Source: Liolophura sinensis
Lineage: Eukaryota > Mollusca > Polyplacophora > Chitonida > Chitonidae
NCBI RefSeq assembly: GCF_032854445.1
Contig: NC_088305.1
Span: forward strand, 995,001 to 1,059,000
Direction: 5' to 3'
Length of the DNA: 64,000 nucleotides
In this document: positions 43,666 through 57,000 of the stretch, in pieces
Position numbering within the stretch: the first letter of the stretch is position 1
Layout: each line of letters opens with the position of its first letter
Position numbers and translations under genes: made by a program
Notes under the pieces: model-generated
What the model was told of the DNA's origin: nothing
The model's input: only the letters and a program-made list of their open reading frames with translations
The model's database searches: none

Positions 43666-44539
43666 AGAATACTCTGTTGCATTAGCAGAATACAATCTGG
43701 AAGACAACAAACTTTCTCTGAAAATTAACATTATGTTTCTTGCGTGTACGCTTGTAGACGTTGAGTATTCGAGTATGTGATTTTCGAGATCCTTTCTTCC
43801 TGTTCTCTGCCTCGTACATTGTTTTCTGTGAATCATCTTTGTTAGCCGTCGGGAATATCAGACGCATTGCGTCATACAATGCTAGTTTGTGCAATGTGTT
43901 CGTATGCCCAGTGTCAATACAGTGTGACTGAGCGGGGTGTCATGTCTGTTGTCTTCCGCATGAAGCTTCCCTGGCGGCAGCATTTTGGGCGCATGATCTC
44001 GACGTGCCGTGCCTTCTACGGCCTTACGCTTTGGATGGTCTGCGGGCATCCTGCGGATAGCTGTATTTATATGTCAGCTATTTTCTTATTGGTATAAAAT
44101 GTATGGTTGGTGGACATGGGGAAGACTCTGAGTAAAAGTACAGCTTAACAGCCGTGCCTTCCCTGTGTAACCTGAAAACAATGACAGATGTGGAGAGCAC
44201 TCTGAGTAAAGATGCTGGTCAAGAGCTGTGCCTTCCCAGTGTAGCCTGAACTATGATGGATGTGATGTAATGACAACATATAACATATTTACAGGACAAA
44301 ACAAGGAACTGGTTACAAACATAAAAAAAAGAAATGATACAGATAGATAACAGACCGAATAAACTATAGAAATATGTAATATATGCAACAACAAAAGTAT
44401 TTACACTATAAAAGAATGAATCATATGTATCATATGTGATAAAATGAGGCTACAATGCGAGGACATAAAGACTACTTACTGAAATAATATTTATCATTAT
44501 CATTTAATATGAGAAGAAATTTCAATGCTAGCCATCGAT
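43666..44539. other. Non-coding, nothing recognised
   Basis: Counterpart of 19,311-20,185, nearly identical. No gene supported. Confidence 0.4.
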
Positions 44540-45190
44540 TTAAAATCTATTTGATTCTGCAATAAATTTATGCACAGTTTTTAAGACAATTTTGTTTTCT
44601 TTAGGTTTTACTTCATCGGATCCAAATAATACTATATTACAATTATATTTTGAACACGAAGGAATAAATATTGTGTAGTTTACGCCTGCAGATATTGTTG
44701 ATGTAATTTGTTCGAGCATATGATTTCTTTGAGTGGCATATTTGGCATTCAAAAAAATAATGTAGTAATAAAGTACATTTTTACATAAATGATTACAATT
44801 CGGGCACGCGCGAACATTGCTTAAATTGTACTTCAAAAGGTCGGCATTCAGAGCGCTAAGTCCCAAAGTATCATTTACAAATGTTAGGTAAAGTAATGGA
44901 CCAAGTATAGAACCCTGAGGGAGCACGCAGGAAATGGGTTTGGCATCTCATTCACTACCATTAATACAGACCTTGATTTTTCCTCTCAGTTAGATGATCA
45001 TTCAGCCAAGAAAGTAATAGATCTCCAATACGAAATTGCTCCAACTTAAACAGAAGACCTTTATGCCAAACTTTATCAACTGCTTTACACACATCAAGAA
45101 AGGCCATACACATGTCATTTACGTTGTCAAGGTTTTGACATATTTGATTTATTTTGATAACAAATTCGCAAATCCCAGTGTAAGTATTAC
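44540..45190 (-). pseudogene. Non-LTR reverse transcriptase remnant, block B
   Basis: Same frameshift and same internal deletion as 20,186-20,835; one Glu-to-Lys change (NHLCKNVL). The shared lesions show that the element was dead before the A/B duplication. Confidence 0.85.
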
Positions 45191-45208
45191 AATTTTCCTT
45201 TCACGTCA

Positions 45209-45236
45209 CAGACACACACACACACACACACACTCA

Positions 45237-45328
<92 letters not shown>
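45209..45328. repeat. (CA)n microsatellite, block B
   Basis: About 120 bp, 14-16 bp longer than in block A, with fewer interruptions. Confidence 0.95.
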
Positions 45329-45329
<1 letters not shown>

Positions 45330-45545
45330 TTCATTTCGTTTGTCATTTTGTTTGTGTCACAGTCAGTAAAGCATACAGCTACGGATTACCACACGAGTCA
45401 TAGACTAAAAGCTCTGTGTAAACCAAGAAACTCGTGCGGATTTGAAACTTGTTGAGTAGGTCAGAGTTTGTACAATGCAAGTGTGCGGGTAAGACTGCAC
45501 CGGGTAGCTCCATACAAGCGTGCTGGAATCGACCAGAATGTTGTT

Positions 45546-46341
45546 TTACAAGCTGACAAAGTCTTTTATATCCCGTTCATTGCTGGCGAGTTTCTTGTGT
45601 GCGCTTTCTGTCGCACAAAAGAATACATTGCCATCATGGGTCCAAGCGCTATGAATCTTGCCTTGCTTTTTCAGTTTTAGCAAAGATTTAAATAAAGAAA
45701 AGCGCAACTTCGTTAGATCCTCTCTCCAAAAATGTCACTTTTGGAGATAATTACATTTACGGCTCTGGCCAGCCTACTACAAATTGCATCATCTGTAGCT
45801 TCATTTTCCAGTAGCGTAAGACCATTTATTCTCAAACATTCTCTTCGGCTATACTGTTTAGCACGGTCAAAAGACAAAGCATTTTCTTCCTTGAGTACTT
45901 GTAGTTCTGATGTGGATTCATCAAGGGCAGTTTTCAAACAGGACACTTCCGCAGATAACTTCTCTGTTTGGTCGTGGTATTTTTCTATAAGCTTATCCTT
46001 TTCACATACTTTTTCAAAGGTAGTCTTCAAATCAATAGCGAGGGACGATATTTTCGAGTCACTTTCTTTCATCACTTCCATGACTTGATTCATTGCTGAC
46101 TTTACAGCTTGTTGAATACAGATATCAAGATGCTTTTGAATCTTGCTGTCATAAGGCCTTCTAAATTTACAAGGCCTGCCGGCATAGGGTTTGATTGATA
46201 GGTAGACTGCTAGCTGACGGTATGTCACCAAGTGAGTTTACTTTCTTCCGGGTAGGGTTGTGTAAAAGCTTGCTTGCCTTTCTCTTGTTAGCCTGGGTAT
46301 GTTTCTCCGACTTGTCAATGTCAGTTGTCGCGGAAGCCTTT
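45546..46341 (-). pseudogene. LINE ORF1-like protein remnant, block B
   Basis: Counterpart of 21,178-21,973. The start ATG has become AAG (46,341-46,339), and small indels around 46,150-46,175 change the linkage between the basic N terminus and the coiled coil. Coiled coil and QYSRRECLRINGL region are otherwise as in block A. Confidence 0.75.
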
Positions 46342-46844
46342 TTTAAAGTACACTTCCCACAACGTCCTGAAGATTAGGGCTCGACCTGCATGCCCTGTCC
46401 GAAAAGTCTAATGGCTTTCAACAATCAACGGTAGTATCTGCTTGATAGTTTTATGTCCTCAGTCATCTTTTCAAATCCCTACAATGCCACAGCCTTGCAA
46501 CAGAACAACTAACAGAACAGCTAACCCATCTCAGTGAGAGGTAGCGGGAGGTCAAATCGACACGTTGCTCTCGTCGCCATCTTGTTTTTGGTGGGTAGCA
46601 CTCTGAGTAAAGATACTGGTTAGCAGATGTGCCATGTAAACTGAACAATGATATTATGTGAACAGCACTCTAAGTAAAGGTACTTGTTAACAGCTATGGC
46701 CCCCCCCTCCCCCCCTCCACCCCCCCACCCCGTGTCAGTTGAACAATACTGGAACTGACCAAGAACTCGTAACTGACCGAGAACTAACTCAGGTATCGTC
46801 AGGATTTAATAACTGTAAATCGATCATTTACAGACAAATTAAGT

Positions 46845-47015
46845 CCAGCTCATTCTGGCTTCCCCTCGGGCCGTAAGTGGGAGATCTAACAGCAACCTGC
46901 GGATGGTCAAGGGTTTTTCCAGGGCTCTTTCCGGTTTCCTCCTACCATAATGCTGGCCACCGTCGTATAAGTGAAATATTCTTGAGTGCGGCGTAAAACA
47001 TTATCAAATAAATAA
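46845..47015 (+). mobile_element. SINE 3' part, block B
   Basis: Counterpart of 22,450-22,650, with several one-base deletions. Confidence 0.75.
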
Positions 47016-47589
47016 ATACGGACAAAATCAACAGAAGTAAGTGATGTGACTCCATAGTTACCTCTCAGGCTATATAATAACATCAATTTCTATTGAGTGC
47101 ACGTTGTGGGTAAGGTTAGCCGGCAAAAGGGGTGAGGGGTCGGGTGGATGGTACATCACCATTGTGTTCACGACCTGACCTCACCATACCGTTAACTTGA
47201 TACGCAAATAAAAGACGCTATTAGTATATGGCCCAACAGGGGCGATAACTCCAAGGGCCTAAATCTTGAGCCGTGTTACATATCAGCTAACTGGCAGGCC
47301 GAGGAGATAAATAAGAAATAATTACCCAATCAGTTTACAAGCTGCCACGTATGCTTATTTTGCTGCTATTCTGGTAACTAAACACATATGCGTTGTTTGT
47401 TCTATATCTGTTGCTATTATTACCTCATTTATTTTAATTATGTAATAAATAAATTCTGGAGTCTATCAGAATCATTATTCTTAAGTGTAATGTCGATGCA
47501 AGAACAAAAATATAAACGTGTTGAACATATTAAATAGAAAAGACAACGTCTTGTGCAAAAGGGTGTTTATTGTCCCGGCCTGTGTGTAG
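47016..47589. other. Non-coding, left of assembly gap
   Basis: Counterpart of about 22,651-23,218. Nothing recognised. Confidence 0.4.
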
Positions 47590-47789
47590 NNNNNNNNNNN
47601 NNNNNNNNNNNNNNNNNNNNNNNNNNNNNNNNNNNNNNNNNNNNNNNNNNNNNNNNNNNNNNNNNNNNNNNNNNNNNNNNNNNNNNNNNNNNNNNNNNNN
47701 NNNNNNNNNNNNNNNNNNNNNNNNNNNNNNNNNNNNNNNNNNNNNNNNNNNNNNNNNNNNNNNNNNNNNNNNNNNNNNNNNNNNNNNNN
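47590..47789. other. Assembly gap (200 N)
   Basis: Exactly 200 N. The flanks match 23,210-23,218 and 23,325 onwards of block A, where only about 106 bp separate them, so the gap length is probably a placeholder and the missing sequence short. Frames called across it are meaningless. Confidence 0.98.
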
Positions 47790-48654
47790 TGCATCTTAAA
47801 GAACGCAAATATACATTACTATATCTAACAAAACCATTCCATGACAGAGAAAATAATTTTTTAAGAACTTTACAAATTGAATTCATCAATTTGTCGTAAT
47901 TGGTTTCATTGTCTGTGTTATTTGTTTTGGCAATGTATTGTAAGTTATTTTTCCTCGTGATATGTTTTTAAAAATTTTAAATGGCACTAATGGGCCACCA
48001 GTATTTTATAATACCTTGGAAATTTTGCGAATTTGAAACAGCTTTTAATCCAGTGAAAGGAATATGGTGACAAAAAGGAACGAAATGAAAATATTTTCTG
48101 CCCAATATCACCTGTAACTACATTGATGTCTGTAAGAGTAATTTTCCGTTTCGGGCAGGTGTTTTCAAAATCGATGGTTTTAAAGTAATACATGCTGAAG
48201 CCGCCTGCATCCATCATACCGAGAGTAAACCTTGTAAAAATTAAATACAACGAAAGTCTCCTCCACTTTTATCTTATTTTTAAACAGTCGCATCGTAATT
48301 CCAGAGCCAATTATCCTTGTGCTCATCTGATGGCAAGAACGTTAACCTATGTAGCTGTTCTTATTATTGTCTTGGCCAATCCCCACCCAGTGAATGATGT
48401 CAGTCCAAGGCACTGGCTTTAAAACAGGAGAGACAAAAATCAGATAGCAGTACGTAAATGTTTTGAAGATCTTTTGATATGGGAATTTACATATGTCTCG
48501 CACGATCTGTGGATCATCGCCGGGCAGTGTGTGCTGACAGTGCAATTAAAAATTCGGTGCTTTTGTCATCTTAAAGGACAAAATGAAAGTATTCGACGAA
48601 ACATACAAACTGTTTAGGGGATTCTTTTTCCCCCAGAAGCGGGGAGATTTGTAT
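47790..48654. other. Non-coding, right of assembly gap
   Basis: Counterpart of 23,325-24,177, with an unusual density of one-base indels relative to block A (for example at 47,860-48,060 and 48,290-48,560), compatible with either lower sequence quality next to the gap or a different conversion history. Confidence 0.45.
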
Positions 48655-48815
48655 CAGAATATTAGTTACGTCGTTGTAATAGTAGTTTACCTGAACCTTA
48701 ACACAGATGCATCATCCCTAATCCTTAATACCTTTTTTTGAAATCGCTAATCCATATACGCTATCTCTTTCACACCCACCCGGGATCTCTCCCTTCTCCC
48801 CTACTGCCCTAGTAT
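48655..48815. other. Block-B-specific insertion of about 160 bp
   Basis: In block A the sequence TTGTATCAGAATCTCTCTC runs directly into the TC tract. In block B about 160 bp of unique sequence, AT-rich then C/T-rich, separates them. No terminal repeats seen. Confidence 0.7.
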
Positions 48816-48820
48816 TCTCG

Positions 48821-48824
48821 TCTC

Positions 48825-48862
<38 letters not shown>

Positions 48863-48892
48863 CCCTCTCCCTCTCTCTCTCTCTCTCTATCT

Positions 48893-48974
<82 letters not shown>
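48821..48974. repeat. (TC)n microsatellite, block B
   Basis: Interrupted TC tract with CCC interruptions not present in block A. Confidence 0.95.
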
Positions 48975-48976
<2 letters not shown>

Positions 48977-48984
48977 TATGTCCG

Positions 48985-50700
48985 TAATGTAAATAAAACT
49001 GTCCTTGGTATCAGACACTGCTATGTCGGTGTTGTGGATACACGGTGTCCCTGACATCACACACCGCTGTGTCTGTGTTGTGGAGAAACAGTGTACCTAA
49101 TATCACCCATTGCTATGCCGGTGTTGTGGATACAAGGTTTCCCTGATATCACACACTGCTATGTCGGTGTTGTTGATACAAGGTGTCCCTAATATCACAC
49201 ATTGCTGTGTCTGTGTCGTGTCCCTAATATCACAAATTGCTGTGTCTGTGTTGTGGACAAACAGTGTCGTTAATATCACACACTGCTATGTCGGTGTTGT
49301 GGATGCAAGGGCGTCTTAAATATCACATACTGCTATGTTGTGTTAGTGAATAAAGAGTGCACCTAATATCACTCATTGCTATGTCGGTGTTGGTGGGTAC
49401 AGAGTGTCTTCTAATATCACTCATTACTATGACGGTGTTGTGGGTACAGAGTGCCCCTAATATCACTCATTACTATGACGGTGTTGTGGGTACAGAGTGC
49501 CTCTAATATCACTCATTACTATGACGGTGTTGTGGGTACAGAGTGCCCCTAATATCACTCATTACTATGACGGTGTTGTGGGTACAGAGTGCCTCTAATA
49601 TCACACACTGCTGTGTAACTGTTATGGATGCAGAGTATCCCTAATATCAACCATTCCTTTTCCGGTGTTGTGGATACAGAGCGCCCCTAATTATTTATCA
49701 ATTGCTATGCCGCTGGTCTTGATACACATTGTCATTTATGTTCACCCATTGCTATGTCGGTGTTGTGGATACAGAGTGCCCTTAACATCACACACTACTA
49801 TGTCTGACAGAGGGTTCCCTTAATATCACTCATTGCTACATGTTTGACGGTGTTGTGGATACAGAGTGCCCTTAATATTCACACATTGCTGTGTAGATGT
49901 TGTGGATACAGTTTGCCTGTAATATTGTGCACTGCTATGTGGGTATTATGGATACAGAGTGCCCTAAATGTAACACATTGCCATGACGGTGTCGTAGATA
50001 TTACGTGTCCTTAATATTACATGGTGTTGTGGATACAGAGTCTCCTTAATATTACACACTGCTACATGTAGATCGGTGTTGTGCACACAGAGTGCCCTTA
50101 ACAATTACATACTGCTATGCCGGTGTTGTGCATACAAAATTTCTTTAACATCACACAACTGCTATGTCGGTGTTGTGAATATAGACTGCCCATATTATCG
50201 CTCGCTGTTATACCTGTATTGTAGATACATAGTGCCAATATTACCGCACACCGTTTTGTCGGTGTCGTGGATACATAGTGCCAATATCATCAAAACAACG
50301 TTTTCTCAGTGTTGTGGATACATAATGTAAGTATTATCACACACTGTCATTCCGGTGTTTTTCATACAGAATGTACATATTTTCTCCGCAGTGCTATGAC
50401 GTAGGGTGTGGTGTGTAGTGCCCCTTATATCACACACTGCTATATCGGTGTTGTGGATACAGAGCGTCCCTAATATCAGGTATTGCTATGTAGGTGTTGT
50501 ATATACAGAGTGTCTTTAATATCATACGGTGTTACATCGGTGTTGTGAATACAGATTGCTCTTATTACCACACACTGCTATATGTTTACCGGTTTTGTGG
50601 ATACAGAGGTGTCCTTAATATAACACACTATTTCCATGTATACCGGTGTTGTGGATGCCTTATTGTCACACACGGCTGTGCCTGCGTTGAGGGCATAAAG
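48985..50700. repeat. 46-bp minisatellite, block B
   Basis: Counterpart of 24,325-25,900. Around 49,375-49,600 there are about four nearly identical consecutive units (GACGGTGTTGTGGGTACAGA, GTGCCCCTAATATCACTCAT, TACTAT) that block A lacks, a recent local amplification. Confidence 0.92.
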
Positions 50701-51069
50701 AAATTGATTCCTTAATGTAAGAAAAGCTGGCAATGCCGATGTTAACCGTGCCCCCCAAATCACCAGCAATATAATCTCAACAGTGTGAATTTAGAGTGTC
50801 CTCAATATAACACTCGATTTCCTCCCGCCGTATTTCTGGCTACAGTCGTAGAAATATTTATGACAACGGCACAAAACAACAATCAAAACAATAAATAAAT
50901 CAATGGAACAAAAACTGCAATGCCATTTTGTGGATACACTGTGCCCTCAAAACCACAAGCAGTGTAATCCCAATATTGTGGACACAAAGTGTACATTTTT
51001 CCGCATTCCATGTGTGTACTTCAACATTTGCATGAAAAAACATTTTCCGCTGTAAAAGACGTCAGTTTT

Positions 51070-53250
51070 GTCTGGCCGAGTCATCTAAGATGTCATTCTC
51101 ACTATAGTCAGGTACTCAGTGAGTCTGTCGTGTGAGGCAGATGTCAGGAAACTGAGTAACTCGATCATACAAGGTCTTACAACTCACTGTAAACATTATT
51201 TTCCTCGTTTAGTCATACAATCTGCCTCTGTAATAACAAACGTCAACCTTCACTGGCTGCATGTATGTAAGATGTTACTCACTGTGGACATCAGGTACTG
51301 AGTGATCCAGTCACCCCTCACAGGTGTCACTCTCACTCCAATTTTTTGTTGTTGTTGTTTTTACTCCTTCTTACAATATGCCGCTGTTTAGTACAAACGT
51401 CAGTCTTCACTTTCTGCATGTATAGAAGGTGTCAGTCATGGAAGATGTCATGGTACTCAGTGACCCAGTCATCTAAGTGTGACTCTTCTCACTATAGTGA
51501 GAAACTCAGTGACCCAGTCATCTAAGGAATGAATGAATGATAGTGGTTTAACGCCACATCAGCAATATTTTAGCCATATCGTGATGACGGTCATCTAAGA
51601 ATTTACTCTAACTGAAGACCTCAGGTACTCAGTGAATCAGTCTTCCAAGCTAGGCATCAGTCAGTCGTCTAAGGCAGTTGTCAGGACTTGAGTGACTCGG
51701 TCAAACGAAATCTCACTCTCCCTGTAAACTTTATTTCCTCGTTAAGTCATACAATCTGCCGCTGTAATAACAAACGTCAACCTTCACTTGCAACATGTAT
51801 ATAATCGCTCTCACTGTAGACGTTAGATACTCAGTGTCTCAGTCATCTAAGTTGTCGCTCTAACTGTAGACGTTAAGTACTCAGTGTCTTAGTCATGTAA
51901 GTTGTCAGTCTCACTCAGTCATCTAAGGTGTCGCTCTCACTGTAGACGTTAGGTACTCAGTGTCTCAGTCATCTAAGGTCTCGTTTTCACTGTAAACTTT
52001 GTTTCCTTATTTCCTCTATCATACACTGTGCCGATGTCACTTCAAACGTCAGCCTTTACTTGCTGCATGTATATAACGTGTAACTCACTGTAGACATCAA
52101 GTACTTACCCAGTGACTCATTCATCTAAGCTGTCACTTCCACTGTAGACGTCAGGTAGGCTACACAGTGACTCTGTCATCTAAAGTGCCGATCTTACTGT
52201 AGACGTCATGTTCTCAGTGTCTCAGTCATCTAAGGTGTCGATCTCACTCAGTCATCTAAGGTGTCGCTCTCACTGTAGACGTTAGGTACAGAATGTCTGT
52301 TATCTAAGGTGTCGTTCTCACTGTAAACTTTGTTTCCTTATTTCCTCTATCATACACTGTGCCGATGTCACTTCAAACGTCAGCCTTTACTTGCTGCATG
52401 TATATAACGTGTAACTCACTGTAGACATCAAGTACTTACCCAGTGACTCCGTCATCTAAAGTGTCGATCTCACTGTGGATGTCAGGTACTCAGTGACTCA
52501 GTCATCTAAGGAGTTAATTTCACTATAGACATTAGCTACTTCTTGACTCAGGCATTTAAGTTGTCGATCACACTGTAGACGTAAGGTACCCAGTGACCCA
52601 GTGATGTAAGGTGTCACTTCCAATGTAGACGTCAGGTAGGCTGCACAGTGACTTTGTCATCTAAAGTGTCGACCTTACTATAGATGTCAGGTACTCAGTG
52701 ACTCAGTCATCTAAGGTGTCACACCCACTGTAGACGTCAGGTAGGCTGCACAGTGACTTTGTCATCTAAAGTGTCGACCTTACTGTAGATGTCAGGTACT
52801 CAGTGACTCAGTCATCTAAGGTGTCACTTCCACTGTAGACGTCAGGTAGGCTGCACAGTGACTTTGTCATCTAAAGTGTAGATCACACTGTAGACGTCAT
52901 GTACTCAGTGACTCAGTCATCTAAGGTGTCACTTCCACTGTAGACGTCAGGTAGGCTGCACAGTGACTCTGTCATCTAAGGTGTCGATCTCACTGTGGAT
53001 GTCAGGTACCCAGTGACCCAGTGATGTAAGGTGTCACTTCCAATGTAGACGTCAGGTAGGCTGCACAGTGACTTTGTCATCTAAAGTGTCGACCTTACTA
53101 TAGATGTCAGGTACTCAGTGACTCAGTCATCTAAGGTGTCACTCCCACTGTAGACGTCAGGTAGGCTGCACAGTGACTTTGTCATCTAAAGTGTCGACCT
53201 TACTGTAGATGTCAGGTACTCAGTGACTCATTCATCTAAGGTGTTACTTT
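51070..53250. repeat. 50-bp minisatellite, array 3 (between blocks B and C)
   Basis: Same family as arrays 1 and 2. The segment 52,600-53,230 contains a near-perfect repeat of a multi-unit block (52,615-52,800 against 53,035-53,220), indicating recent amplification of a higher-order unit. Confidence 0.92.
51528..51596 (-). mobile_element. Second SINE-type tail in array 3
   Basis: Same insertion as 26,765-26,832, at the same position within the minisatellite, so the flanking minisatellite was duplicated together with the block. Confidence 0.6.
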
Positions 53251-53745
53251 TGCTGTAAACTTCATTTCCTTGTTTACTCTGTTATACAAGATGCCGCTTT
53301 TACTACAAACGTCGGTCAAAAGGATGTGGCGGCACAAGACCCAACCTTACATTCTATCACATGGCCCAAATATTGGGCAAAGCGATGATAAGTAAATGGT
53401 TGTAGTGATGTGTTTCTGCTAGGTTTTCTCATTCCGCAAAGCTGAGCAACCTAGTCGTCAGTACCATCTTGCAAAATGCGCCCTGATTTGTAAACTATGA
53501 GACCTTCTGCATATTATCGACATCAAGTATACAAGTGAAATATTGGCTGATAAATCAGAAATCCCTTTGCTATGTTTGAAAACAAAACAATGGGCAGCAG
53601 CTATACAGTGTATATACTATGTGTACACAGCGACAACAAAATGCCATCTTTGGTCATTCAGACTTACCTCTCGGGTATTTTTATGTATCACCGATGAGAA
53701 AAACAACACACAACGCAACACAATATAATTCATCATTGCACATGC

Positions 53746-53751
53746 TTTATT
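53746..53751 (-). terminator. Poly(A) signal AATAAA, secreted-peptide gene copy C
   Basis: Minus-strand AATAAA about 310 bp past the copy C stop codon, conserved with A and B. Confidence 0.55.
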
Positions 53752-53774
53752 TCTACTCCTCTGTACGGAGTGTA

Positions 53775-54000
53775 AAGTAGTATACACATGGTTTACCTGA
53801 TTGCTGTTTGGCGAGTATACACATGGTTTATCTGATTGCTGTTTGACGAGTATACACATGGTTTATTTGATTAATGCCTGACGAGTATACATATGTTTTT
53901 TTCGACAGCTGTTAGACGAGTATACACATGATTTTTCTGATTGCTGCTTGACGAGCACACACATGATTTATCTGGCTGCTGCATGACGAGCATACAGATG
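53775..54000. repeat. 35-bp minisatellite in the 3' UTR, copy C (about 7 units)
   Basis: Same unit as in copies A and B, between stop codon and AATAAA. Confidence 0.85.
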
Positions 54001-54057
54001 ACGCATATGATCTTTAAGCAATATTGTAGACATACATAAGCTGGACAATTGGTACTG

Positions 54058-57000
54058 TTATTGACAGCAACAGCCGTTGGCCAAGGAGGCTGTGTCTTGG
54101 ACATCCCGAATTTGTATATTTGTAGGATCTGTATTGGTGATACAGATTGCGGAAAATGGTACATTTGTAAATCCGACATCCATACACGTGCCCATGCCAC
54201 AACTACCCACTTCAGTACATGCTTGTCCGATTGTGTTCGCTCTGCAATTATAATACATGTACATTCACTTTAATAATAGCTAAACGCGTCTTGGAAATAC
54301 GAATTAAAGGGATTATACGATACCGGATGTCTTAGGCAAAACACTAGAATCTTAGGCATTTGGACTATGTAGAATAGCCCAAAAAAATGCTTTTACAAAA
54401 TACCAGCCTCTTCATTGCGCGTGTTGCCGTTCAAAATCGATAATGAAGTTCGTGCACTCTATAATACGGTGGCTTTATAACATTTTCAAAATTTAGAAAT
54501 ATGTTAACACTATAAATGGTACAGATACGAGCCTAATATTTTAATTTTAAAATGCAAAACATCTGAATTATCTATGTAAAAAGTGTTGATTCATTGAGCG
54601 AATATATTGGATCTTCACTAAGGGAAAAATGGGTTCTTGCAACCCCAACCCTCGCCAGGTTCCAAGGCGAATGTACAAGGGCTTCAGCAAAAAGCCTTTA
54701 AAGTTATTTACAGCATACAAAAGAAGAAGAAAACTGAGAATATGAGCGTCTGTAAATTTACGAATTTTTATTTTAGAGGACATATTTTTTTCCATTATAT
54801 TATATTATTACTACTACCACAGGTCCGGAACTTCTATCTAACACCTGGTTCAAATATGTCAGCATTCTGTTAGTTTTAAATGAAACCGAAAAACATTGGC
54901 CGAGAGTACCATCCACCCCACTGAGGTAACCACGGCGACAGAATGTTATGACATCCCGTCTAATAACCACGTCTAACAAAAGGCGCTTATGTTGTGTGTT
55001 TTTTTGTATAGTATACAAGTATATCATGTAGTGGTATGACATAGTACCACGCCAAAGTTAGGGGATATATATATTGTGGGGTTAAAATTGACTACATTAA
55101 CAATAAGGAAAATCAATACCCTGCTGCAATCTATACGTACGTGCACAGAGTTTCGGTTAATCCCGCGGCTGGAGCAGTGATGACACAAATCTGGCCGGTC
55201 ATCTGGTCCACAAAAGTTCTGCCGCTCACAGTCCCTGCCACACAGGTAAACTGAGTACACCCACACCTAAATGTAAAATGGAAAGCCTTGAAATCAACTG
55301 AAATCAACAGGAAAAGACACAAACTACAAACGTACTGATAAATCAAACAAACTATATGTGATAAATTCGTCACATTTTCATTCACTGAACAAATTCTTGG
55401 TGACGAGTAACGAGTGATGGGTTGGGGGCAGAGGTGTGTGTTTGGTGGCGTGGTGGGGGGGGGGGGGCAGAGATGGGAGGGGGGGGCTGTACATTTCTTG
55501 TTTTCATCCCTGAAGAGGCAATGAACGAGACATGGGAAGGTGGGGACGGAGGTTTCACATCAACCCCTAAGTTCTACCAAATATTTGAAAGTCTTTTCAG
55601 ATGATTCAATTCAGAAATCTTAGCTTGAAGACCCTGAGAAAATCTGTCAGTTTTACTTCCTTATTTTTTTTATGTTTTTTGATATTTAGTATTAGAAAAA
55701 CAATATAGAACGTTTTAAGATTGTTAGCTTTGGGAAAATATCTATATATATTACTAAAAATTTACTGTTTGCACCCGAATTAACTCGTTCTAGGAAACAC
55801 TAGACGGTGGCCATCTTAAATTAAGTGCTTATACTGTCGAAATGAATAATTTCATAAATTTAACATAAGGTATGTTGTCTAAGTGATGCTAGAATCTATT
55901 CTGTTACATTTATTCTTTGTATTTAATATGCAGCTTGAATGTATGAAACTAACGGACATTATGTCATTATGAGACAATATCATGATCATGTTACAATAAC
56001 AGATTACAATCTAGCATTACTCAGACAACAGACTTTCTGGTCAAAGAAACAGAATATTCTTTGCAGTGTACATTTATGTTTTAAATCATTTAAGCCCATT
56101 TAGCCATTAGTGGAAGAGGTATATACGAACCCAGGATTGAAGTGCCGCTGAGAGAACGAAAATGAGCGTGACTCGACAGCCTGAGCTCTTTGCCGGGCAG
56201 CTGGATTACGTTGGAAAAAATTTTCGACCTGCTGGCTGAAAAAGAAATGCACACATTAGAAAGATCGTCAACATTTGAAATCTTGTTACGATTAAGTCTT
56301 TTTCGTCGTCAGTACAGCTTTCGTTGACGTTTTCACAGATATAAGTTTCGCGTACATATTGTTTGCTTCTTAAACATGTGGGTTAAAAAAATGCACAGTT
56401 GGCAAGTGCAACAGGACTCTTAGTAAATAAGATCAACTTTAAAGTGGATATAAGAAAAGTAAAGGAAACTTATTTCTTATCTCTTTGGTGTAGTCACGAC
56501 CGCATTTTGCATTTATTTCAATGAAGTTTGATGAATAAGGTTTGAAGTGAAATGTTTATTAGTAGGCCTATTTCTCTGCCGGGCATTATTACGGCCATTG
56601 ACAAAGTTGCTAGAACTGGCACGTGATCATGAGTCTGTCTTGCTGTAAGTTTATGTCGTCGTGAGTGAATGTCACGCGGTTTAATTGACGAAGGAATCCT
56701 GAGTGCCCGAGTAAGTAAACGACCCACCTGTGTCAAGAAATGAGGAACATATCACACAGAAAATCCATCTGTTCTGTCCTCTAACATACCAATGTTTCTG
56801 TAGAATGGTGTGTTAGAAAAGCACACAGATATTGGAGAATAACTTCTGAATGTGTTTTACACAGCTTAACACCAGGTTTATGTGGGCAAGAAATCACGAA
56901 TGCAGTTCAGGTAATGAAAACTACATGAATTTCCTTTCAAAAGACAGGGCTGACACGTGAACACTAGTCTATCTGATAACACGTAAATCTCGCTCTAAAT

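Larger units (their letters stand above)
31770..51065. repeat. Tandem segmental duplication, block B
   Basis: Full-length counterpart of block A in the same orientation. From about 34.2 kb rightwards it is closest to block A. From 31.8 to about 34.1 kb it is closer to block C. It contains a 200-N gap and a roughly 160-bp unique insertion near 48,655. Confidence 0.95.

Noticed and set aside
47530-47899. Frames spanning the N gap
   Set aside because: They consist mainly of undetermined residues.
54058-54200. Overlapping frame of exon 5 (AVAVNNSTNCPAYVCLQYC) reading into the 35-bp repeat
   Set aside because: It does not fit the phase of exon 4 and continues into tandem repeat; the frame ending NGCCCQ is conserved with its cysteines.
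55024-55266. Alternative Cys-rich frame of exon 4 (YLCGRDCERQNFCGPDD)
   Set aside because: Attractive in copy C, but copy B has a TGA at its second codon and loses a cysteine. The other frame is open in B and C, keeps every cysteine and fits the exon phases.
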